Source: Tetraselmis striata (taxonomy: Eukaryota > Chlorophyta > Chlorodendrophyceae > Chlorodendrales > Chlorodendraceae). Taken from it: a DNA stretch of 64,000 bases. Each line of letters opens with the position of its first letter. The first letter of the stretch is position 1. Below the pieces are notes generated by a model. It was given only the letters and a program-made list of their open reading frames with translations, had not been told where the DNA came from and made no database searches. Of this stretch, positions 34,501 through 45,229 are shown piece after piece. The DNA lies in contig VCJN01001097.1 in the NCBI GenBank assembly GCA_006384855.1, forward strand, positions 142,001 through 206,000, read 5' to 3'. Both the position numbers and the translations under genes were made by a program.

Positions 34501-37500
34501 GGGGCCGCCACTACCAGACAGGCTAGCAGTCCCGCCCCAAAGGAGCCAGCACCACGGGCCTCGGACACAGCTGAAAGGATACGGTCTCCCGCCTTTCCGG
34601 ATCCTTCGAACCACCCATGCACTGCCGCCTTCCCCGTCCCCCTTGTCCAACAAGAGGCGGGAGAATGCGGCAGCCTGTCCCCATCCCATGAGTCCGTCCG
34701 CCTGGGCGTGCGTGTTGAGCCGCCGGTGCCTGTGCCGGCCGCAGGTTGACAACGCAGCGGCTGGAGATGAACATGATCCCATACGACCCTGACAGCATCG
34801 AGCTGCAGGTCAGTCGGCTCGCGGAGGCCAGGCCGTACCTCGGCAACTGCGCAACGCCGTGTCATGGAAACTCACCTTGCCACACCATAATGGTGGCACT
34901 GTCCCGCCACGTGTATCGTTATGTTACGACCTCTGCTACCTGGGCAAACAAGGCCAATACTGTTCCGCTTCGTCTTGCTGATACACAGGCTGACAGTGTT
35001 GACACTGTATCATTACCTGCTACTGCACCCTCCTGTCCCTGCGCTACCACTGCATACCTCGTTTGTCTTTGTGTCTCCCTGGTGGAGACACGAAGATGGA
35101 GACTGTCTCACTGGCAAGCGGCCGCCGTTACCGCCGTGTGTTGCGCAGACACGAAAGACGCGCGACGAGCTCGACATTGAGCTGCTGATGGCGGAGGACG
35201 AAGTCATTGCTGCGCTGCCGGCGCCGCCAGACTTCTTCCCAAACGTGCAGGTGCGCCGCTCCCGCATGCCGAGTCCCGCCTCGTCTGCGGCCCCGGAGGT
35301 TTGGGCCCCCGGCGCAATGCTGCCTCCCCGCTGAGGCGCCGCGGCCCCGCCCCCGGCGCTGCAGCCGCCAGCGGGCGGCTTCCGGCTGCGCCGCGTGGAG
35401 AGCACCTGCGCCTCGCACCTCCGCGAGGTGAAGGAGCTGCACGAGGAGGAGGCGCACCTGCTGGGGCGCGAGTCGGTTGCGCCCGACTCGGAGGAGCTCC
35501 AGGAGGTGCAGCGCCGGCTGGTGGAGCTCGGGCCGGCGCCGCGCCGGATCCCGCTATCGGAAAGGGCCGAGATGAAGAGCCGCCGTGCGGCGCGCCGGCG
35601 CGTGGAGAACGGCGACGTGAGCGGCCCCTATCCTGCCCCCTGCGCAACCCTAAACCTGCAGGGCCGCGGCGTGCCGCCTCGCGTGCCGCGCTGAGCATTG
35701 ACTCCATGAGCGTGCTGGCGCGCGGAGCGAGTACGGCTGAGGCAGCGCGGAGCGCGAGCATGGTCGGTGTCAGATGCTGAGGTCTGGTTGTGGCCGGTGC
35801 CGCAGTACGGCGTGCCGCGAATCCCCAAGGCGGTCCCGGTGCTGGTGGAGGACCCGCTGCGGGAGGAGGATGCCGCCGTGTTGCCAGCGGCGGAGGCGTC
35901 GCGCCGGCAGCGCATCGCCAAGCAGGGCTACTACGTGAAGCTGCTCATGAACGGGAGCTACTTTGCCGGCAAGTCCAGCGTCCACAGCATGCGCGAGGAC
36001 TTCACCCTTGACTTCAACGATGTCTTCCGGTCCGCCCCCTCCCCGCGGATGCGCTGCCCCGATGACCGCGGCCGCGCCTGTGCGCCCCCCACCCCCCCCC
36101 CGCTGAGCCGCCACGCTCTGCCCGGCGCACCAGGGTGAAGGTCCGGCGGTGGCCCGAGCAGGCGGTGCTGCAGCTGTGGCGAAAGGGCTTGGTCCGCGAC
36201 GCCTTTGTGTGCGACATCCCGTTCAACGTGCCCGGCGTCGGCATCGGCGCCGCGCACAAGGACCCCTTCCCCGTGCAGTACAACTGGAGCAGCCTCGACC
36301 GCTTCACCCCGCCGTGGCCGCTGCCAGGTGAGGAAGCGCCCGGCGGCCGTGCGCTGCTGCCGCCTGATGCGGCTGCCCTTCTGCCGGGGCGGCTGACGCG
36401 CCGTTGCCGGGCCTGCTGCGGCGCGCCAGGCCCGGATGAGACACAGGCTGCGATCTTCCGAGACCCGAACCTCTTCGGGAGCGGCAGCCTCTGGATTCGC
36501 TGCGCCTGGATTGCAGATGACGAGGACCCTTCCATGATGGTGAGCGCAGCCGCCCCGGGTGGGTGCGGAACCTCCGCACGACGCGCGCTTCTTTGGCGGC
36601 AGATGGATGGGCACTGCGGGGGGCGAGGCCGGCCGCACCGGGCTGTGCCGGCACCTGCTCCTGCTGTCTCGCTGTCCGACTCGGGAAGTGCTGGGTGCTG
36701 CCCGGCGCAGGGCTACACCAACCCGCTGGCAGCGGGCGAGTGGGAGGAGCAGGAGGCGCCGGCCATCATGCCTGTGCCGCCCTTTGCCAGGAACCACCTG
36801 GCGCTGCGGGGGGGCGGCCACGGCGTGGGTCAAGTGAGCAAGGCGCGCCTCGCGGAGTGGCTCGGCCGTGCCGGGCTCGACCCCAACGACCCCCGCAACG
36901 CATGGTGGGAACCCCCCGCCACCGCCCCTGTTGGCCGCCGCCTGTCCACAGTGAGAAATGCCGCAATTTCGCACACTAGCGCGGGCCCCCTTCACTTGAA
37001 TCCTCACACGATTTGGCGCGCGGTCGCGCCATCCGCCCCCCTTCCCTCGCCCTTCCACGCGCTGCCTTGGGGCGTCGCCCGGCTGACGGAAGCCATCTCA
37101 ACGGCCGTCGCCCGCTGAGCTCCCCACAGGTACCTGGAGCTACTCAAGACGCGCGAAGCGCAGGCGGCGGCGGCGGGGCGCATCGTGGATGGCTACTTCC
37201 GCCTGGACACCGCCGAGGAGGTTTGACCCGTCACCTGCCCCCTCCCCCCTCCCCCCCCCCAACAAGCTTTGTGCGCCCGTCTCACCGGACGGGGGGTTCT
37301 TAGCGTCGATTGCTGACGCACGCCTGTCCGCTGGGGGTAGGTGCTGCTGCGGCCCACGCCGGCGGTGGACAACAAAGCCAAGTTTCTGACCTCGCGCTGG
37401 GAAATGGGCCCCGGGTATAGCAGCCTCTTGTCGCAGCGGGAGGTGAAAATGTCGACCTTCGAGATGACGGAAGCAGCGGTGAGCGCTCCCTTGCCATGTA

Positions 37501-40500
37501 GGGTGCGGACGCGGGTCGGAGCGTAAGGCGGCTCTGCAGCTCTGACTCGCGCTCCACGCGCTGCACAGAAGCACCCCGCGCAAGGGCGGCCGTTCATAGA
37601 GGCGCCGCTGGACAGCGACATGCTGGCGGAGGAGGCGTTGGCGCAGCTGGACACGCTGAGGGCGTACGACCTGGAGGATGCTGCGTGAGCGCCGCAGCCT
37701 CCCCACTGCGCGCTACCTTGAGAAGCTCGGCGTGTGTGTGTCAGTATGAATGCCCTCGCTGCCCTTTCAGCCACCTCCTCTGACTACCCCATACTCCTCC
37801 TATCACCACCTCCCCGCACCCGGCGGGTCCCTCTGCAGGGACATCCGGCGCGACCCGCTCATCCGCATGTTTGGGCGCTCCGGCGTGGGGCAGCGCGACA
37901 CGACGAGCGCCAAGCTCCACGAGCGCGACCGCCTCATCCAGGAGTTTGTGCTCGGCATCAAGACGCGCGCGACCAGCCGCGCCAAGATCGCGCGCAAGTA
38001 CCAGACCATCCAGACGGAGGACGTGGTGCGCGACATCATGCTGCCGGAGTTCCGCTTCACGCTGAACCTCGCCATCTTCCGCCCCGTGCGCCGCTTTGGG
38101 CCGGTGCCGCGCAAGGTGGGCGTGCTGGGGCCGTGCCGGTGGCGACGTGTGCGAACATGCACCCCCTTGATGGAAGGAAGGGGGGTGATTGCCCCTCTCA
38201 AAACGGGACACGGACCCCCCGCGCAGTCCGGTTGAGAACACGGCGATCCGCCCCAGCTGCACGCCAGTAGTCGATGTCGGACGTGTTGTCTCATAGGAGG
38301 GGAGTCGGGAGTACGCGAGTTGGCGCGATGAGGGTCACAGGGAGGCCGGACAGATCGCGATGTCGTTCTGCTGGCTCTGTCCCAGTTGGTGTCCCCCCCC
38401 CCCCCCCCCCCCCAGGCTGGGCTCTCCCTTGGGACCTGAGCCTGGAAGTTGTGCCTGTGCGCCCGCCCTCGGCAGGCGGCCACCGCTGTGTCGCAGCCCA
38501 AGACCATCTCGCTGTCCGTCACGGTCATCAAGGCCACAAACCTCCCGCAGCGCGCGCACGCCTCGGGCGCGTCGGGGCTCACCGGCGCCGGCAGCCCGCG
38601 GCGCAACCGCCGCCGCCCGCTGCTGGAGGCCGGCGAGGACGAGGAGGAGGAGGAGGGGGAGGACGACTTTGGCGGCAGGGATCGCGGCGGCCGGCGCCTG
38701 GCCCAGTTTGGGGCGGGCGCTGCGGCCAAGGCCACCGACCCCCACACGCTGTCGCCCTTTGTGGAGGTCAGCTTCCAGGTGGGGCCCACTGCCAGCAGCT
38801 TTCCGTGCAACGCCTGTCGGCTGCCCCGCCCGCGCGGTACCAACACGCGATCCACGCCCCCATGCTGCCCTACAGGGCCGCCAGGAGCGCTCCGGCAGCG
38901 CCACCAGCTCGGCAGGCAGCTGCGTGTGGAACGACCAGGTGGGTCTGCCGTTGCCCCTGTGCCTCCCCGCATTCGCACACCACTCGCACATGTTGGCCAT
39001 CTCGTGCGCGCCACCGGGAACGGGCTGCCTGACGCCAAGGGCGGCCTGTCTCCGCAGGTGATGCTCCCCTTCAGGCTGCCGAACCAGACGGAGTTCTCCC
39101 CCACCGCCATGGCCGAGTGCAGGGACGAGATCGTGGTGTCCGTCTACGACAAGGTCCCCACCCCCTTCTTCCCCCCTGACCCTCAAAACTATAAACTATG
39201 CCGGCTGGGCTGGCGTTATTTAAACGCTCCACACCATAACAACGTCTAAAGCTATGTGTGTATTGCCCCGTGCGATACCACCTGATCAAAGTCAACTCTC
39301 AGCAACGGATATCTTGGCTCGTACAACGATGAAGAACGCTGCGAAGTGCGATACGTAGTGTGAATTGCAGAATTCCGTGAACCATCAAGTCTTTGAACGC
39401 ATATTGCGCTCGTGGCCTTGGCCAAGAGCACGCCTGCCTCAGAGTCGGTTTTCCTTGCGCGTGAGGGTTGATAGGGCACCACGCGCTGGAAGTGTTGAAA
39501 TCTCTTCCAGCTTTGTCTTTGATGCTATACATGCCGGCTGTCGTACGGCCCGGCTGCACGAGCCCGCATAGGGCCCACTCATGAAAGCGCGTAGCGTGGC
39601 GCCCTCTGACGGCCAGGTCGCGCTGCCAACACCGTGCGGGCTGGCAGGTGATGCGCGACGAGACGGTGAAGGCCCGCCGCGAGCCGGACAACGAGGGCGG
39701 CGAGAAGCTGTGCATCCACTGGACCAAGCGACTGCTCGGCACGCTGCGCCTGAGCGCCGGGGCCGTCTACCGCGCCATCCAGATCTCTGGAATATTTGAG
39801 CTGGAGGTGCGAGCCGTCTCGCCCTTAGCACCTAATCACCTTCGATCACCGGCTTCCTGACCTGCGCCATGACGTTGCTGTCCTGCTCCCCCCCCCCCCT
39901 TCTTCTTCCCTCATCTCCGCGCGATTCGCGGGCAGATCCCACCCATCCTGGCCGGCTACACGCCAACCACCTCCTCCTCCACTGGCACACCTCGCAACCC
40001 GACGCTGCAGCTGGTGGTGGAGTACAGCCCCCAGCTGAGCGTTGCGCCCCAGACCCCTGAGGTGCGCCCCCCCCCCCCCCCCCCCGGCACGCACCCTGGG
40101 GTAGTCGCCACACGCCACTGCGCACCTGACGGAGCCCCTGCCCGTGGGTATCACCCAAGCACGCGGCCCCCTATGGCCCCCGCTGCCTCTTATGGCATTC
40201 TCTGATGCCCTTGTTGGCACGCGCAGGACCAGCTGCGTTCCTTGGAGGCGGAGGACATCACCCGCCACGCGGGCCGCTGGCTGGGCGAGCTCCTTCAGCT
40301 CAAGCAGTGCCAGCGGCGGTACATCAAGGTGCCGCCTGGCGCCCTCTGCCCTGAGTGCCGGCGCGCGTGCACGCTGATGCGCCGTTGCTCGAGCCGCGCC
40401 TGGGAACTGAGCCCGCGGTGGTGGCAGGCGATGGCGGTGGACGACCAGGGCAAGTCGGCGCTGCTGTGCCGCTACGTGGGCGCGTCCTTTGAAATCCCGG

Positions 40501-42248
40501 AGGGCTACAGTGAGGGCGACCGCGCGACGGTGATGCACCGCCTGGCGCGCCTCGTGTCGCTGGTGCCGTTTGTGCACGACAACGACATGCGACGGCGCCG
40601 CCACGACATGTGGACCAGGTGCCCATCCCCTCGAGCATGCCCCGCAGTCGCGGGAAGCAGGCGGGGGGAGTCAGATGCATGCCAACCTCCCTGCGCCTGC
40701 AGTCAGACCATCCCCCCCCCCCCCCCCCCCCTTCCCCCCCTTCTCCTCGCAGCTGCGCCAAGTGCCTCCAGCTGGCTATGGGCGACGGCGAGGAGCACGC
40801 TACACTGCTGGCGGGCTACTTCCGCACCATCGGCGTACAGGCGCGCCCCTCCCGCCTCTGAGCATCCACACCGACCCTGTGGGCAAACAATGGGCTGAGG
40901 ACCCCCATAGCATGGGCCCCGGAGTTCGTGAGCTGGTCGCTAAACACTGCCGCTGACGTGGTGTGCTGTCGGCAGGCGTATGTGGTGCTGGGCACGTCCC
41001 TGACAGAGGCGGAGGCGGCGTGGGTGCTGACGACGTCGCTTAGTGCCGGGACGGGGACGGAGAGCCACAAGGGCGACAGCCTGGAGCCCGGCTCCCTGCA
41101 GATGTGGGACCCGACGTCCGGGCGCTGCTACAGCGTCACCGACCCCGCCTGCCAGATGCGCATGGTGCGCGCCGGCCGCGCCCGTCGCCCCGCTGTCGGC
41201 CTGCGGTGGGCCGCCCCCGCGGCGCTGACGCCGCTGTGCCCGCGCGCAGGTGGGCGCCGTGTTTGACCACACCAACATCTGGGCCAACGTGCAGTCGGAG
41301 GGGCTGCCGTCCGACATGAAGTGGGACCTTGCCAGCACACGGTGCGCCCGGCCGAGCTGTGCAGCAACCGCAAGAATGAGGATGTGCAAACCGGTTTGGG
41401 AAGGGTGGGGGGACGTTGGACTGACTAGACCGACTCGCTGGGATGGGGCGCTGCCTCCAGGTGCTGGCGGCCTTTCTTCGGCGCTGCCCTGCAGTACCGC
41501 GCCCTGCGCACGCTGCAGAAGGAGATCACGCGCCGCGCGCACTACCGCAAGGAGTCGCTGGGGAAGGTGTTTTACGACGGCCTGGAGAAGCGCGCGGAGA
41601 ACTGCACCTGGAGCGTGCTCACCGACCTGCGGAAGCGCCGGCTGCGGCAGAGCACCGAGCGTAACACCCGCTTCGCCCAGGAGTTTGTGCGGCGCGACTT
41701 TTTCGGCGACAAGGACAGGCTGCTGGAGCTGGAGGCCTTTTACGAGGCGCGAAGCGGCACCTCGGACGAGGCCGGCGGCAGCCAGGCGGAGCGCTGCCTT
41801 GCGCTGTCCCGCGCACACAACGAGGCGCTGCGCGCGAGGCTGGGCAGCCGCAAGGTGCTTCAGGTGTGTCCTCGGCGGAGGAGACGTGTCCCGCCCATAG
41901 CAGCGCTGCCCCCTGCGCAGTGGCTGTCCTCAAAGCCACGACGAGTTTCGATTTTGTCGCGACATTCGAAGCACCACCCACAGCTTCATGCAGTTGTGCA
42001 CCCCGTGGTGGCAGAGGTTATGATGGTATGTCTGCTTTGTTTCCGGCGCGCAGGACTTCATCTGCCACGTGTTTTGCCTGCCGATGGCGGACAACTTCCG
42101 GGATCAGGTGGAGGCGGTGCTGGCGCGCACCGGCCTCGGGGTGCTGCCAAACGACTGGCAGTATGCCGTCGTGGCGCATGTGGCGCAGAAGAAGGTGCCG
42201 TACGTGTGCGGAATCTGGGTCTACGTGGCCGCCATCCGCCAAGCGTGA
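31543..42248 (+). CDS. CC2D2A: CC2D2A, ciliary transition-zone protein with C2 domains
   Basis: Predicted 1737 aa from 32 exons: 31543-31646, 31729-31853, 31958-32106, 32249-32370, 32767-33094, 33554-33772, 33897-34001, 34091-34243, 34381-34496, 34745-34808, 35149-35250, 35365-35616, 35782-36029, 36134-36327, 36430-36539, 36711-36904, 37130-37220, 37341-37478, 37569-37684, 37839-38115, 38476-38778, 38876-38938, 39058-39153, 39648-39806, 39936-40061, 40227-40328, 40428-40618, 40753-40840, 40976-41164, 41250-41341, 41461-41863, 42054-42248. All phases agree. The N-terminal half is charged and coiled-coil-like. At residues about 614-760 is the CC2D2A-specific N-terminal C2 ([20 protein letters not shown], then [12 protein letters not shown]), followed by [11 protein letters not shown] second C2 lies about 1070-1320 ([28 protein letters not shown]). 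The transglutaminase-like region follows ([40 protein letters not shown]). The family builds the ciliary gate with other transition-zone proteins. Intron 28 needs a GC donor. Introns 5 and 23 carry rDNA-related sequence. Confidence 0.88.
31860..31888. repeat. Poly-C tract in CC2D2A intron 2
   Basis: About 29 consecutive C between exons 2 and 3. Comparable C or G tracts lie in CC2D2A introns near 31655, 33126, 33282 (G), 38395, 40069 and 40713. Confidence 0.95.
33430..33553 (-). repeat. Antisense copy of the rDNA spacer-like segment, CC2D2A intron 5
   Basis: Read on the minus strand, this matches the sequence that follows the 5.8S copy at 39500-39630. TGAAATCTCTT-CAGCTTT is shared, then TCTTTGATGCT, then CATGCCGGCTGTC, then CCCGGC-GCACGA, and finally GCCCTCT with GGCCAGGT. 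There are substitutions and an 11-nt insertion. The 3' splice site of the intron (ATTTCAG before 33554) lies inside the shared block. Confidence 0.75.
39285..39450 (+). rRNA. 5.8S rRNA copy inside CC2D2A intron 23, probably a pseudogene
   Basis: Essentially full-length 5.8[65 protein letters not shown], and the CTGCCTCAGAGTCGG end. Two conserved places deviate from the usual eukaryotic sequence: GCTGCGAAGTGCG where GCAGCGAAATGCG is usual, and CATCAAGTC where CATCGAATC is usual. About 50-100 nt of ITS1-like sequence precedes it and ITS2-like sequence follows to about 39640. No 18S or 28S is present, and the whole lies between exons 39058-39153 and 39648-39806, so it is a dispersed rDNA fragment and not part of an rRNA operon. 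Confidence 0.85.
39451..39640 (+). repeat. ITS2-like spacer attached to the intronic 5.8S copy
   Basis: Follows the 5.8S copy without a break and runs almost to the acceptor of exon 24 (GGCTGGCAG at 39647). It is the segment whose antisense copy occurs in intron 5. No 28S start was found before the exon. Confidence 0.6.
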
Positions 42249-42570
42249 CACACCCCATCGTGGACAGCCGTAACGTGGGACGACCAGCGGTCGTCCGCGT
42301 TGTCGCATCGCAGCCTGCTGTGCCGTTGTGTGTCTGAGCCGGCGGTTCTGGTGGCTGGAGAAGAGACACTGGGGGTTCGGGCAACCCGGCCATTCGCGTG
42401 TGGGCAGCCAGCGCGGCCAGCGAGCAGGGCCAGGGAGCAGGCCAGCGCGGCAAAGGAAAAGCGCCGCACAAAAAATTGAAAATGAGCTTTTTACACCTTG
42501 ATATATTGCTGCCAGTCTTCAAACTAAAAAGAATTGCACAAGCCAGCTATCTACTCACGGCCCACCTGTA

Positions 42571-42575
42571 TGTAA
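42571..42575 (+). terminator. TGTAA polyadenylation-type signal for CC2D2A
   Basis: TGTAA about 320 nt downstream of the CC2D2A stop, the first on this strand after the gene that I noticed. Confidence 0.4.
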
Positions 42576-43464
42576 TCTTTATTGCCCGCATTGCGCCGAA
42601 CGGTATAAACGGAAACGATGTAGGAGCTCATCAGCTGCAGCAGCAGCATGGCAACATGGCATCTCGGAAATGGCCGACGGAACCGGAATTTGCTAATAGC
42701 GTGATTCGTTTGACGCCTTACTAAAACCGTCACACAAACGTGTGCTGCAGGCAACCATAGCATGGTCCATCAGGCTTCTAGCATCACTGGTCATCCTATG
42801 CTGATTCCTATCAACAATCAATTGCAGCATTGGATATACGGCGTACATATCATACACCACTCCGCTAATGCCGCGGGGCCGCCACTGCGTCACTCAGCCA
42901 CCAACATCATTACATTACACCTGGCCATTCTCGCTGAGAGAAGAGCATATGCATCCCCACATCACTTATTTGGGCTTCTCAACGGTTCAGTGCCTACCGG
43001 GGTAATATCATGACGGCGGCGCCTGTTATTCAACCCCGGTCATGACAGCACCCATGTGGACTCGTGGAGGTGTCATGACAAGGCAGGCGGCAAATGTTGT
43101 TTCGTTTGGCATATGGTAGTGCAGCAATTGCAGAACTTTGTAAAGCAAGGTCATCCAGTGATCAAGGCATCACTCTCTAGCACAAAGTAAAAAGCCAAAA
43201 AGGGAGCAACATGTTGCGCATTGAGGGCTGCAAGGGCATGCGCGCTCTCTAGTGGGTGGATTGTGCAGGCAATACTGTAAGGGGTGTAAGATGATGCGCT
43301 TGGCGCGTTTGAGTGATCAAGTCCAATCACCCTGTTGTGTTATTGATACCATCATTGTTATGGCACTGTGGGGCGCATGAGATGCAATAACGTTAAATTG
43401 AGTTCGTAGTAACTTCGTTAGCATTCTCGCTCATTACATGCTATCATTTTGCAGCAGAGGCATG

Positions 43465-43520
43465 TGTGTATATATGTATATACACATATGTACATGTATA
43501 TATATATATATATATACATA
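43465..43520. repeat. (TA)n / TATG simple repeat
   Basis: Alternating TA with TATG and CACATA interruptions in the AT-rich intergenic gap. Confidence 0.95.
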
Positions 43521-45229
43521 TAAAATATTTGTATACGCATGCAAATTCTAATATATATACATTTATGTAATACATTTTGTATCAAATAGTATGCGCGAGT
43601 TCATCGCTTCAGCTCATCTTCTCTGGGCTAGCGCAGAAACGACGGCCCGCGTCAATCAAAAGAGCAGCCAGGAAAATACATCAGTGCAATGACTTTTGTG
43701 GGATGATATATTGACTAACAGCCGGTAGCGCAGCAAACAATGATGCACTGCAATTATTACATATTACGCACAGGGCGCGTAGTATGCCAGTATGCATGCG
43801 GCGTTTTATTTTTCGTAACTCTTCTGCGCAGTTTTAGCCATATAATCTGCTCTTATTACTTGTATTCGGTCCCTACAGCAGTAGTGAAGCAATAATATCA
43901 TCGGCCAACCGATATTGCAGCCGGGGCCATATCGGACGCTGAGTGGGCGACACTTGTTCGTCGCTATGCTGTATCCGACACCCAGCAAGGGCGGTCGCTA
44001 GCTATTTGCTGAGTAGCCGTCAACCTCAGTGATGTCTGCTTGCTGCTATCTCAAGCAATCCCGCCTGCTGAGCGGCCTCTTTTCATGTCATTCAAAATTG
44101 AATATGACATTCTGACCTGATGATAATGGGAAATGAAAGTCAAATGCCTGACATTATATTGTATGTATATATATGTATGTATTACCGGTGAGTATACTGT
44201 CATTATTACAATCCGTCCAAGGTACACTGTTTATGGATTATCATCCATCGACACGTGGATGGCTGTCGTCAATTGTATATGGATATATGTAGCGATGCTC
44301 GATAGATTGACAGCAGAACGCCGTGGCCCCTCCCTACCCGTCCTGATACACTCCTGGCTGTCCGGTCGCGGGTATATATAGAATGATGACATAAAATGCT
44401 GTCCCTAATGCGCCTTACAGTAATACAAAAAATGATATTGCGCAAAATTCAAGTCAAGTGGCATTGTACATACACTCTGGATGTGACACATAAAAGTAAG
44501 CAGGCTGCGATATATGCGTACAGGTTATATACATATCAGCAGGACCCCCAGCATCATCAATCGTTTATTCAATATATGCCCAAGCAGCAGTGCCCAACAC
44601 GCCGTATCAGCGGGAGTCGGAGCGGGGCGGCATGTAAATGGAATGTGGCCGCGCGGAGGGCTTCGTCTGATCCACATCTACGGTAGTCACGCTCCATGAG
44701 CGGTAGTAACTACGTTGACCCTGTCCGTCCCGCCCTGTAGCAGTACTATATTCGAAATACTATTAATCCAGTCACGGATATATATTCTGCATAAACTACC
44801 GCATTGCTACGTCTTGACCATTCTCTCCCCTTATGCGCACCGCCTCAGCGTCATCATCAGCCTAAAGTACCGGACCGTGATTGCGTGAACTCATTGTTGA
44901 TTCTTGCGGACAATGAGACAAGGTCCTGATAATATTACAGGGGCCGGTTAGACCGGCAATTACACAGAAAAAAAATGCTCCCCGGCTAATACGAGGAACA
45001 CGCACCTGCGTGTTCATGGCGCCCCGGCCCGGCACCGTGATGGATAAAAGGTCGCAAAGGGGCCATAATGTCAGGAGAGAATGTCCCCTGCTGAGGCGGC
45101 TGGTGGTCGCTGGGGGCGGCCGCACATCCATGGCGGGGTGTTCACCACCTGAATGCATGACTAGTACTATCATGCAGGACCGCAGGTTATGGGGGCTTGC
45201 TTGGGAAGCGGCAGGACCGCGTCACGGCG

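Larger units (their letters stand above)
42249..45229. other. 3-kb AT-rich gap between convergent CC2D2A and the minus-strand gene
   Basis: No coding region recognised on either strand. A TGTAA polyadenylation-type signal for CC2D2A lies at 42571-42575. A (TA)n/TATG tract spans about 43465-43520, and AT-rich sequence with further TATA runs continues to about 44600. Minus-strand TGTAA candidates for the neighbouring gene lie at about 44933-44964. No transposon ends were identified. Confidence 0.6.

Noticed and set aside
36328-37118. Uninterrupted plus-strand frame in CC2D2A suggesting no introns
   Set aside because: The open frame is fortuitous. Conserved motifs ([10 protein letters not shown] joined to YLELL) fit only when introns are removed.
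39285-39450. Functional rRNA operon
   Set aside because: No 18S or 28S sequence, substitutions at conserved sites, and a position between two spliced exons.
43465-43520. Possible telomere or centromere repeat
   Set aside because: It is a simple TA microsatellite; no TTTAGGG/TTTTAGGG-type telomere units or satellite arrays are present.
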